NCBI GenBank assembly: GCA_016287245.1
Contig: JAEEWG010000008.1
Span: 50,482-114,481 of the forward strand
DNA length: 64,000 nucleotides
DNA from: Clostridia bacterium
Lineage (GTDB): Bacteria > Bacillota > Clostridia > Saccharofermentanales > Saccharofermentanaceae
Reading direction: 5' to 3'
Position 1 is the stretch's first letter, and each line of letters opens with the position of its first letter. The notes under the pieces were generated by a model. That model ran no database searches. It was not told the origin of the DNA and saw only the letters and a list, made by a program, of their open reading frames with translations. Made by a program: the position numbers and the translations under genes. Of this stretch, positions 25,486 to 33,389 are shown one piece after another.

Positions 25486-27006
25486 TTAGACTCCTCTTTC
25501 TTTTTCCAGCGCCCGAAGGACCTCGGAAGCAACCACGGAATCGATGAATTCCACGACCGAATCCTTGATGGTCATGGTAGTCTCGTGGCCTTTTCCGGCG
25601 ATGACGACGATGTCGTCAGGATGCGCCATATCCACCGCATGAGCGATAGCCTTTTTCCGGTCTTCGATGATCTCATACGGAGCACCCGGAACTCTTTCTA
25701 TGCCTTCGACGATCATGCCGGCAATGCGGCTGAACTCTTCACTTCGGGAGTTATCTGTCGTTACGACCGTAAAATCACTATATCTGCCGGACACTTCGCC
25801 CATGGTATACCTTCTGTCATGCGGGCGGTCACCGCCACAGCCGAACACCGTGATGATCCGTCCCTTGCAGGAAGGTCGGATCGCCTGAAGGAGCACCTTT
25901 AAGCTGTCACCATTATGGGCATAGTCGACAAAGACCTTAAGATCCAGCTTATTATCGATCTTCTCCATTCTTCCCGGGACTTTTACGAAGAGCATGCCGT
26001 TTTCGATCTGCTCTTTCGAAACACCGGCCAGATGGGCGCAGGCTGCGGCACAAAGGGCATTGTCCACGTTAAAATCGCAAAGGAGCGGGACAAAGAATTC
26101 TGTCTCGTAGTCGGGACACACGAACAGGAATCGCATGCCCGGGACACCATCTTTCGTCGCCGGGGACAGTTCTTTTACATAGAAATCCGCTTCACCGCTC
26201 ACACTGTAGGTGTAGCACTTCTCGGTATGGGATCCCGCATAAGCGGCAACCTCATCGAAGCGGCGCGTATTCTTATTTACAAGTGCGATCCGGCAGTGGT
26301 CAAAGAGGCGGAGCTTACTTACGAAATAATCCTCTTCCGTCTCATGCTCCCCGTCGGAGATATGGTCATTCAAAAAGTTCGTGAAAACGCCGATCTCGAA
26401 ATTCACGCCGTGGGTCCTGCTGAACTTTAACCCCAGCGAAGAGACCTCCATCACGCAGCTCTTCACGCCTTCTTCTTTCATCTCGGAAAGAAGTTGCTGG
26501 AATTCCCAGGCTTCCGGTGTGGTGTGCTTCGATTTGAAGGCTTTTCCGCAGATCTTGTTCTCGACGGTTCCGATCAGGCCGCAGGATCTGCCGGCGCGGT
26601 TTAATATCTCGTGAATGATATAGGTCGAAGTGGTCTTGCCCTTCGTTCCTGTAAGTCCGATGATCTGCATGTCTTTTGAAGGATGCGAAAAATACGTGCA
26701 GGCCATGTCAGCGTAAGCTTTTCTCGTATCAGGAACCGAGACGACCGCAGAACCGAGCTCCTCGATGGCCTTAAGTTCTGAAGCAAGGCCGTCCTTTTTT
26801 CTTTCGTCGATCAGGATCAGGGGGGATCCGTTCTCCGCGGCCTTGACGATATACTTATGGCCGTCGTCCTTCTGGCCGATCATGGCAATGAAGGCCATTT
26901 CGTTCCCCGCTTTCCGGGAATCGAGCGCCGCCCCGGAGATCTCCTTGTCGAGAGATCCGAAGATCAGTTCATATTTGATTTCAGAAAGAATATCCTTCGC
27001 TTTCAT
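25486..27006 (-). CDS. murE: UDP-MurNAc-dipeptide ligase MurE
   Basis: MurE adds the third amino acid to the peptidoglycan stem peptide. The 506-residue protein shows SGAALDSRKAGNEMAFIAMI, the P-loop GLTGTKGKTTSTYIIHEIL, SKHTTPEAWEFQQLLSEM and VDYAHNGDSLKVLLQAIR. The substrate-selecting loop reads TTDNSRSEEFSRI. meso-Diaminopimelate enzymes have DNPR, and this copy keeps DN and R but has Ser for Pro, so diaminopimelate is likely though not certain. It lies 12 bp after the PBP gene. Confidence 0.95.
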   Translation of the reverse strand: MKAKDILSEIKYELIFGSLDKEISGAALDSRKAGNEMAFIAMIGQKDDGHKYIVKAAENGSPLILIDERKKDGLASELKAIEELGSAVVSVPDTRKAYADMACTYFSHPSKDMQIIGLTGTKGKTTSTYIIHEILNRAGRSCGLIGTVENKICGKAFKSKHTTPEAWEFQQLLSEMKEEGVKSCVMEVSSLGLKFSRTHGVNFEIGVFTNFLNDHISDGEHETEEDYFVSKLRLFDHCRIALVNKNTRRFDEVAAYAGSHTEKCYTYSVSGEADFYVKELSPATKDGVPGMRFLFVCPDYETEFFVPLLCDFNVDNALCAAACAHLAGVSKEQIENGMLFVKVPGRMEKIDNKLDLKVFVDYAHNGDSLKVLLQAIRPSCKGRIITVFGCGGDRPHDRRYTMGEVSGRYSDFTVVTTDNSRSEEFSRIAGMIVEGIERVPGAPYEIIEDRKKAIAHAVDMAHPDDIVVIAGKGHETTMTIKDSVVEFIDSVVASEVLRALEKERGV

Positions 27007-27018
27007 ATGTACTTCCCC

Positions 27019-29484
27019 TTACTCCATCTTCAAGTGAATACTCGTGCCGAAAGGAACTTCCTTCGGCGGCGGAGGCGTTGTCTCCGCTGTGGATTCACCC
27101 TCGCTTCCTTCACTACCCTCAGCAGAAGTCTCCGTGGATCCTTCTTCAGAAGAAGTCGTTTCCGCCGGTTCTTCATTCGGCTCCTCGGTAGGCTCCGGAA
27201 GATCCTCATCATCCGGCGGTGGAGTCGGATCCGGTGTCGGATCGGCATCCACGCCCGCCGAGCGCGGCGGATCCTGCGAAACGACAGTGCCCTTGATATT
27301 TCCTTCCACATCGATATTGAGGCCGTACTGCTTCGCCATACGCCTGCATTCAATAATATTCATACCTGCAAAGTTCGGGATCATGGTCGTCGGCATGTCT
27401 TCTTTAGAAACTGTGCCCGGATAAAGCACGATGATCGTGTTCTTATAGACCGTTTCTTTTTCACCGTAATACATCGTACCGACGATATCATCAAAGGCCA
27501 TCGTACCCGAGCCGTCCAATACCTGGAATCCTTCTTCCTCGAGGAGCATTTTCGCCTTGAGGTAGCTCATTCCGGTAACATCCGGCACGTGATATTCGAT
27601 GACCATACGGTCGTATTCATCCGAAGAAAGCTTTCTGTCAACGCCCAGATATTCGAGGGTCTCTTCCACGACGCGGGCTGCGACCTTAGCCGCAACTGAA
27701 GATCCGACGTCCTTATCTTCCGGCTTGTTGATAACGACGAGCACCACGACCTCCGGATCGTAGGACGGTGCGTAACAACCGAAGGAGATAACGTGCATAC
27801 CGGCTTCTTCACCGACTTCGATGGTGGATGTGGAAGTCTTACCGGCAACATAGTAACCCGGCACATAACCTGCCGCACCGGTACCTACCTTAACTACGTC
27901 CTCCAGCAGCGATCTTACTCTGGCCGAGGTGTTTTCCGAGAAAAGGGTACGGACTCTTTCCGGTTCATATTCCTTGATGATATTTCCTTGATTATCTACC
28001 ACACGTGAGGCGATATGCGGACGCATGAGCGTACCGCCGTTAACAAGAGCCGAATAAACGGTAACGAGCTGGAGTGGCGTAACAGTTGAAGACTCACCGA
28101 AAGAAAGGGTCGCAAGGTCGACATTCGTCGGCTTAGCGTGGAAGATGCCTTTTCCTTCCGCAGGAAGATCGACGCCGGTAACATCGTAAAAACCGCAATT
28201 GTGGATATAGTCATAATACTTCTCGATGCCGACACGCTGCGCCAACTGCACGAAGATCGGGTTACAGGAACGCTCGAAAGCTTCCCGGAGCGTCTCATCG
28301 CCGTGGTTTCCATCCGTCTTTTCACGCCAGCAGGAAATGGTATCGACTGTGGTGATCTTGATCGGAGCATCGCTTAAGACCTCATCTTCCCATGTAAGGC
28401 CTTCTTCGAGTGCGATCGCCGTCGTTACTGCCTTCATGGTAGAACCCGGCTCGTAGGTATCAGAGATGCAGCGGTTCGTCCAGGCATTTCGGATCAGCTG
28501 TTCGACCTTCTGCTCATCCGTCATAGCTTCCCATGCCTCCTGTGTAACGCCATAGGGCTTTTCACGCGGAGTATTTAAATCGAAGTCCGGCATGGAGACC
28601 ATAGCCAGGATATCTGCGGAATACGGATCCATAACGATACAGGTAACACCTTCACGCGGCTTATACTCGTTATAGGCATCACGGCAGGCATTTTCCGCGA
28701 TACGCTGAATGTTCATATCCAGAGTAAGCTGAACATTATAGCCGTCCTGCGCCTGAATACTGGTCGGTGCGGAATACGGAAGAGCACTCTGGTTATAGTT
28801 ATCGACCTCTGCGTAGGTATATCCTTCCGTACCCGTCAGGTAACTGTTGTAATAGGCCTCGATCCCGTACTGACCGATGAGGGAGTTACCGCTCTGGTCG
28901 GCAAATCCGATGACCTGGGCCGCCAGATTGCTGTAGTTGTAGTATCTTTTCGGAACGGAGTCGATCTTGATGCCGCCGATCCCGTTCTCACTGAGATAGG
29001 AATTGAGCGCATTCCTCTGCTCGTAGGTAACGCCTTTCATGACCTGAATATAAGTCTTATCCGTCTGTCCGAGCCAGTCGATCATCTTCTGCGGATCTAC
29101 ACCGATCAGGATCGAGAAATTCTCGGCGATCTGCTGGACAGTCTGCGGATCTTTTCGACCCTCCTGGGATTTCAGGACATCGGACGGCGTCATGCCGATT
29201 GTGTATTCATATGTGGTACTGGCGAGGATATTGCCGTTTCGATCAAGGATATCGCCTCGTTCCGGCACTTCCTTGATACGCTGCCAGTGCATCTGGGACG
29301 CTTTATGGGAGTATTCTTCGTAATGATCATGCTGGATCCCGAACTGGACGTGGATCAGGTATCCCATGAAAGCAGAAAGCCCTAGAAAGACCATGACCAG
29401 AACGATCCTTCCGCCGATGCGGAAACGGGCCGTTCCGGTCTCATCTTTTACTTCGATATTCTGTCGTTTCTCCTCAGAAGACAT
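27019..29484 (-). CDS. Class B penicillin-binding protein with PASTA domains (FtsI/SpoVD type)
   Basis: A septal transpeptidase of 821 residues. One N-terminal membrane helix (about 26-46) is followed by the PBP dimerisation domain (VPERGDILDRNGNILAST) and the transpeptidase domain with EPGSTMKAV (Ser348, Lys351) and the SCN motif (406-408). The third active-site motif is KTS, not KTG (549-551, in YYVAGKTSTSTIEV). Two PASTA domains follow (about 622-745), then a roughly 70-residue Thr/Ser/Glu/Pro tail. The cluster position is that of ftsI/spoVD, between ftsL and murE. Confidence 0.92.
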   Translation of the reverse strand: MSSEEKRQNIEVKDETGTARFRIGGRIVLVMVFLGLSAFMGYLIHVQFGIQHDHYEEYSHKASQMHWQRIKEVPERGDILDRNGNILASTTYEYTIGMTPSDVLKSQEGRKDPQTVQQIAENFSILIGVDPQKMIDWLGQTDKTYIQVMKGVTYEQRNALNSYLSENGIGGIKIDSVPKRYYNYSNLAAQVIGFADQSGNSLIGQYGIEAYYNSYLTGTEGYTYAEVDNYNQSALPYSAPTSIQAQDGYNVQLTLDMNIQRIAENACRDAYNEYKPREGVTCIVMDPYSADILAMVSMPDFDLNTPREKPYGVTQEAWEAMTDEQKVEQLIRNAWTNRCISDTYEPGSTMKAVTTAIALEEGLTWEDEVLSDAPIKITTVDTISCWREKTDGNHGDETLREAFERSCNPIFVQLAQRVGIEKYYDYIHNCGFYDVTGVDLPAEGKGIFHAKPTNVDLATLSFGESSTVTPLQLVTVYSALVNGGTLMRPHIASRVVDNQGNIIKEYEPERVRTLFSENTSARVRSLLEDVVKVGTGAAGYVPGYYVAGKTSTSTIEVGEEAGMHVISFGCYAPSYDPEVVVLVVINKPEDKDVGSSVAAKVAARVVEETLEYLGVDRKLSSDEYDRMVIEYHVPDVTGMSYLKAKMLLEEEGFQVLDGSGTMAFDDIVGTMYYGEKETVYKNTIIVLYPGTVSKEDMPTTMIPNFAGMNIIECRRMAKQYGLNIDVEGNIKGTVVSQDPPRSAGVDADPTPDPTPPPDDEDLPEPTEEPNEEPAETTSSEEGSTETSAEGSEGSEGESTAETTPPPPKEVPFGTSIHLKME

Positions 29485-29515
29485 TCCTGGTCCCCGCTTC
29501 TTTCCCGTCCGAGGA

Positions 29516-30163
29516 TCATGGCTCCTCTTCCGAATAGTATTTCGCCAGGTTGCGTTTGGCTTCCGTAACGATATCCTCCGTTAATCCAACGGAATTATAG
29601 GAACGACTCGTAGTCATTGAATCCTTCTTCGGCATCACCACATTGACGATCTGCCTATCATTCGGTTCCACCATGCCGAGACGCAGGCTGGCTGCTTTTC
29701 TCACCGATTCGAGGTCGGCATTGACGAAAAGTGTCTCTCGCAACTGGCTGGTCTCCTGGCGCATCTTATCGATCTGGCGTTCTTTTTTATTGTTCGCAAA
29801 ATTCATCGATGCGATCTGTGCTTCATTATACACCAGAAGTCCAAACAACGCGGTGACAAACGCCACGGCTAAAGCGAACAAAATAAAGTCGCGAAAACGC
29901 TTCAGCGTCATGGAAAATGTCTTTTTGCGATAATTGTCGTATGCAGCAGCCATCGCACGCTTATTCTGCATGCGGATGCGCTTTTTCTTCTCTTCTTTTT
30001 GAAGCGTCAGGACTGCCCCCGCTTCTTCAAGTGCACTCATATAACGCTCCGCTTCACCGTCGTCAAAAGCCATGAGATTGAGGCCAACAGCAAAATCTGT
30101 CCCTGTACGTTCATACAGAGCTTCCATGGATTGTCTTCTTGATGTCCTTACTGCCTGGGCCAT
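29516..30163 (-). CDS. ftsL: FtsL-like division protein
   Basis: A 215-residue bitopic protein in the ftsL position between rsmH and the PBP gene. A 90-residue basic cytoplasmic N-terminus precedes one membrane helix (about 92-112) and a coiled coil (ASMNFANNKKERQIDKMRQE, about 118-150). A conserved tail follows with LESVRKAASLRLGMVEPNDR, the region typical of FtsL/DivIC-type proteins. It would link FtsQ to the FtsW-PBP synthase. Sequence identity within this family is low, so position is the main evidence. It overlaps rsmH by 16 bp. Confidence 0.75.
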   Translation of the reverse strand: MAQAVRTSRRQSMEALYERTGTDFAVGLNLMAFDDGEAERYMSALEEAGAVLTLQKEEKKKRIRMQNKRAMAAAYDNYRKKTFSMTLKRFRDFILFALAVAFVTALFGLLVYNEAQIASMNFANNKKERQIDKMRQETSQLRETLFVNADLESVRKAASLRLGMVEPNDRQIVNVVMPKKDSMTTSRSYNSVGLTEDIVTEAKRNLAKYYSEEEP

Positions 30164-31131
30164 ACCTCATCATTCCTTTCAAATACTCTCAGCTTCGCGC
30201 ATCCCGAGCGTTTATTCTCCACAGCTTCTTTTTTAGACGCTACGATGGGCTTGCTATGGACGCATCGTCCCAACGGGCGTTTCCCGCATACACAGACCGG
30301 GAATTCTCTCGGGCAGGTGCACGGATTTTCAAGTTTACGGAAAGCTTCCTTGACCAGTCTGTCTTCCAGAGAATGGAAGGAGATCACCGCAAACCGACCA
30401 TTGGCATTCAGCATGGAGGGCACGACTTCCAGAAGTTCGGATACGGAATCAAGTTCATGATTGACTTCGATCCTGATCGCCTGGAAGCACCGTCTTGCCG
30501 GATGCTGGTCTTCTTTTCTGGCGGCACGGGGCATCGCACTTCTAATGATCTCCGCAAGGTCAGTCGTGGAACGGATCGGCGCTTCGGCTCTTCTTTTCAC
30601 GATGACGGATGCGATGCGGCCTGCATATCTTTCCTCGCCGTATTCACGGAAGATCCTGGTAAGATCTCCTTCCGAATACTCATTGACCACCACTTCAGCC
30701 GAAAGCTCCTGCTTTTGGTTCATTCTCATGTCGAGAGGACCTTCCTGCATATAGGAAAAACCTCTGTCCACAGTGTCGATCTGATGCGAGGATACGCCAA
30801 GATCTGCGAGCACCCCGTCTACCTTTTCAATGTTCAACTCTTTGAGCACTTCCCCGAACTTCGAAAAGTCGGTCTTTACGAGTACCCATTTATCTTTCGC
30901 TCCCAGCGCCTCTCTTCTCTTCTCACAGGCCGCCAGAGCTTCATCGTCTTTATCCAGTGAGATCAGTTTTCCGTGATCTCCGAGTCTTTCTACGATCCCG
31001 GCGCTATGTCCGCCGCCACCGGCTGTACAGTCCACATAGATCCCGTCCGGCTTGATGGCCAGACCCTCCATACATTCCTCAAAAAGGACCGGAATGTGAT
31101 GGAAATTACAATCCTGTGATCTCGTATCCAT
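30148..31131 (-). CDS. rsmH: 16S rRNA (cytosine(1402)-N4)-methyltransferase
   Basis: RsmH (MraW) methylates C1402 in the decoding centre. The 327-residue protein has FHHIPVLFEECMEGLAIKPD, YVDCTAGGGGHSAGIVERLG (SAM site), GVLADLGVSSHQIDTVDRGF and FQAIRIEVNHELDSV. The C-terminus has ISFHSLEDRLVKEAFR. It overlaps mraZ by 26 bp and ftsL by 16 bp, consistent with tight coupling at the head of the cluster. Confidence 0.96.
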   Translation of the reverse strand: MDTRSQDCNFHHIPVLFEECMEGLAIKPDGIYVDCTAGGGGHSAGIVERLGDHGKLISLDKDDEALAACEKRREALGAKDKWVLVKTDFSKFGEVLKELNIEKVDGVLADLGVSSHQIDTVDRGFSYMQEGPLDMRMNQKQELSAEVVVNEYSEGDLTRIFREYGEERYAGRIASVIVKRRAEAPIRSTTDLAEIIRSAMPRAARKEDQHPARRCFQAIRIEVNHELDSVSELLEVVPSMLNANGRFAVISFHSLEDRLVKEAFRKLENPCTCPREFPVCVCGKRPLGRCVHSKPIVASKKEAVENKRSGCAKLRVFERNDEVWPRQ

Positions 31132-31540
31132 CCAGATCTATACTCTCCTGTTCAGCTTCTTCGTTCTGTGCATCGTAGTATCTCTTCGTGCAGATCTCGA
31201 GCATATCGCTTTCGATCTGGTAAATGCAGATCTCGTCGGAAGGAACGGCATCGATCCTGTTCCAGAGCTCGGAGCTTACCGAGATACGTCCCTGGGAATC
31301 GAGTTCGCATTCCAGCGCCTCACCGATGATCTGACGTCTTGCGTGACGGATCTTCGGGTTGGTCATCGGGATCTTACTGAACTGCTCCACGATGTCCTGA
31401 AAGTGCTGTTCGCCATAGATACTGAGATAGCCTTTGTCCTGGTTCAATGTCACAAACATGGGCGAACCGATCTGATCCCGGAGTTTTGCCGGAATGAAGA
31501 TTCTTCCCTTCGCATCCATTTTGTTGATGAAACGAGCCAT
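31106..31540 (-). CDS. mraZ: Transcriptional regulator MraZ
   Basis: MraZ is a ring-forming AbrB-like DNA-binding protein that represses its own cluster. The 144-residue protein has two MraZ repeats: NKMDAKGRIFIPAKLRDQIG near the N-terminus and CELDSQGRISVSSELWNRI in the second half, each with the DxxGR motif. The ATG follows AGAAGGAGAAGC. Its own promoter lies 90-115 bp upstream with two GTGGTG boxes, so autoregulation is expected. Confidence 0.95.
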   Translation of the reverse strand: MARFINKMDAKGRIFIPAKLRDQIGSPMFVTLNQDKGYLSIYGEQHFQDIVEQFSKIPMTNPKIRHARRQIIGEALECELDSQGRISVSSELWNRIDAVPSDEICIYQIESDMLEICTKRYYDAQNEEAEQESIDLDGYEITGL

Positions 31541-31600
31541 GCTTCTCCTTCTCTACTTGCTTGAAATCCACCACCATTCAACACCGGTACTGAACTTCTG

Positions 31601-31620
31601 CACCACTTTTCACCACTTTC
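31601..31620 (-). promoter_or_regulatory. MraZ-binding boxes
   Basis: The minus strand has two direct AAAGTGGTG repeats exactly 10 bp apart (31619-31611 and 31609-31601), just downstream of the mraZ -10 box. Tandem GTGG-type repeats with a 10-bp step are the known MraZ operator form in Bacillota and Mollicutes. Similar GGTGGTGG bases occur near 31569-31575. Confidence 0.75.
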
Positions 31621-31627
31621 TGATGCT

Positions 31628-31656
31628 ATTTTATTCAAATTGCGTTTACATTTCAA
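31628..31656 (-). promoter_or_regulatory. Promoter of the mraZ division and cell-wall cluster
   Basis: The minus strand shows -35 TTGAAA (31656-31651), a 17-bp spacer and -10 TAAAAT (31633-31628). The start point falls on the MraZ boxes. Confidence 0.75.
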
Positions 31657-31707
31657 TAGTGTTTCAGGAAGAAAACCTAGAGAATAGCGAATTTTCGGGT
31701 CTAAAGC

Positions 31708-31735
31708 CGAACAAACGCTCGTTTTTGTTCTTTTT
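31708..31735 (+). terminator. Possible plus-strand terminator between mraZ promoter and array
   Basis: GAACAAA, an 8-base loop, TTTGTTC and then a run of T. The stem is 7 bp and A+T rich. No plus-strand gene ends here, so it may be a chance structure or may end an antisense transcript. Confidence 0.3.
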
Positions 31736-31801
31736 TCGCAAAAATCAGATCGTTCATGCTTCTCAGACGGTAGATTCGGCTCTTTGCGGTGAACGCCGAT
31801 T

Positions 31802-32116
31802 CATGGGAAATCTAAGAGCACAAGAAAACCCATGCCACTTCTCACAGCCGCTTTCATGGGAACAAAAGAAAGGGAAAGAATCCCCATGCCCTTCTCTCTG
31901 ACGGGTTTCATGGGATTAGTGAGAAAACTGCAATTCCCATGACCAGATATGTCTATTTCGTCATGGGTAAACTAAGGACCAAAGAAAACCCATGACCAAG
32001 AGGGCATGGGAAATTCCAAATACTTCTATTCCCCATGAAAAAACCTTCAAAATCAGGCATGGGAAATTCCAAATGCTTCTAATTCCCATGAAAAGGTCTT
32101 CCAACTCAGGCATGGG
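31802..32116. repeat. Array of alternating CATGGG / CCCATG words with a 53-bp period
   Basis: Thirteen copies of CATGGG in strictly alternating orientation fill the gap between the mraZ promoter and the rodA terminator. Direct copies start at 31802, 31855, 31909, 31962, 32005, 32058 and 32111, spaced 53, 54, 53, 43, 53 and 53 bp. Inverted copies start at 31829, 31883, 31936, 31989, 32032 and 32085, always 27-28 bp after their partner. Only the fifth and sixth units are alike elsewhere; the rest has diverged around the fixed words. The period is not a multiple of three and the units carry stops, so it is not coding. It does not match CRISPR spacing. The function is unknown. Confidence 0.85.
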
Positions 32117-32163
32117 AAAACACCATACATCCAAATCCCCCTCCTCCTCACTCGAAAGCAAGC

Positions 32164-32222
32164 AAAAAAAGCACTTTCCCAAGATTATCGGGTCTAGCCC
32201 AAAACGGCACGGGAAAGTGCTT
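32164..32222 (-). terminator. Terminator of the lgt-rodA transcript
   Basis: On the minus strand, AAGCACTTTCCC pairs perfectly with GGGAAAGTGCTT (12 bp) around a 30-base loop that itself has a small hairpin, and is followed by TTTTTTTGC. It lies 28 bp past the rodA stop. Confidence 0.85.
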
Positions 32223-32249
32223 AAAGTATTATTCAAAACAGAAAGGAAA

Positions 32250-33380
32250 CTAGGCCGAGGATGCCCGCCTGTCCATCGAGATATTCAATATAAATCCCAA
32301 AGAGATGAAGTTTACCATCATTGCCGTACCACCATAGCTAACGAAAGGAAGCGGGATTCCGGTGATCGGCAGCAGTCCGACGCACATGCCCATATTCTCG
32401 ATAAAATGGAATGCGTAAGAACCGGTGAGGCCGACAACGATATATGAATAGGCCTTTCGAGAAGACTTCGACGCGACATAGAGGCAGCGCACCAGAAAGA
32501 AGAATGCCAGCAGCAGGATGGCTGTTGTTCCGATAAAGCCCATTCTCTCGGATACCGCGGAATAGATAAAGTCAGACTCCTTAACCGGAACTTTTACGAG
32601 GATGCCCGTGTGGTTTCCCGTAAGGCCGCCGGAAGCGATCGCCTGTTTTGACTGCACGAGGTTCCACTCGGACACCGGGTCGGAACCTTCGAAGATCAGA
32701 GACAGGATACGCTTCTTCTGATAAGGTTTCAGATAGAAGTTCCATACGATCGGGATAACGCCAACGACAGCTCCCGAGATCGCCAGAAGGAAGTATCTGT
32801 ACTTCATGTTCCAGATAAAGAGCATGCAGACCAGGGAGAAAAAGATAACCATCGCCGTACCGAAGTCAGGCTGTTTCAGGATCAGCAGCATCGGCACACC
32901 GTAGATGATACCGAGATACACCCATCCGCGGAGAAGCGTGATGGTCTTGGTTCCCATATCCTCGAGAACATATGAGGTAACGATGACCAGTCCGATCTTT
33001 GTGAGCTCGGATGGCTGGAACGTACCCAGGATCGGGAGCTTCATCCAAGAGTCGGCACCCCAGGTGCTCTCGAGCGTAAAGCCGTCGATCAGGACATATA
33101 TCAGAAGCAGGATGGATACACCGTAGAATATCCATCCGATCAGTTTCATGAACTGGGTGTCGAGAAGACAGATAACGAAAGCGATCGTGACACCGATAAT
33201 GGCGGCGAGCGCCTGCTTATAGAAGATGCCCGGGTATCCTTCGAAACCCTGGGAAAGCACGAGATTTAACACATAAAGTCCGATCGTCGTAATGGACAGG
33301 ATCGGTATGATCAGCCAGAAATCGACGGTGCGAAGCGAATTATTCTTAAGAAATTCGATACCGGACTTGCCTTGATTCAT
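32250..33380 (-). CDS. rodA: SEDS peptidoglycan polymerase RodA
   Basis: A glycan polymerase of the elongation machinery with about ten membrane helices and 376 residues. It has GTFQPSELTKIGLVIVTSYV, LKQPDFGTAMVIFFSLVCML and SGGLTGNHTGILVKVPVKES. The C-terminal signature is LLPITGIPLPFVSYGGTAMM (TGIPLPFxSYGG). It is distinct from the ftsW copy at 22715. It is 9 bp downstream of lgt and followed by a strong terminator, so lgt-rodA looks like a two-gene transcript. Assignment to elongation rests on family similarity and on being outside the mraZ cluster. Confidence 0.9.
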   Translation of the reverse strand: MNQGKSGIEFLKNNSLRTVDFWLIIPILSITTIGLYVLNLVLSQGFEGYPGIFYKQALAAIIGVTIAFVICLLDTQFMKLIGWIFYGVSILLLIYVLIDGFTLESTWGADSWMKLPILGTFQPSELTKIGLVIVTSYVLEDMGTKTITLLRGWVYLGIIYGVPMLLILKQPDFGTAMVIFFSLVCMLFIWNMKYRYFLLAISGAVVGVIPIVWNFYLKPYQKKRILSLIFEGSDPVSEWNLVQSKQAIASGGLTGNHTGILVKVPVKESDFIYSAVSERMGFIGTTAILLLAFFFLVRCLYVASKSSRKAYSYIVVGLTGSYAFHFIENMGMCVGLLPITGIPLPFVSYGGTAMMVNFISLGFILNISMDRRASSA

Positions 33381-33389
33381 CTGTGCCTC

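Noticed and set aside
31802..32116. CRISPR array
   Set aside because: Only 6-bp words are constant, orientation alternates, the unit is 53 bp with no fixed 24-40 bp repeat, and no cas gene is near.
31802..32116. Extended MraZ operator
   Set aside because: The words contain TGGGA, but MraZ sites are direct repeats 10 bp apart. A proper pair of such boxes is already present at 31601-31620. It remains only a weak alternative.
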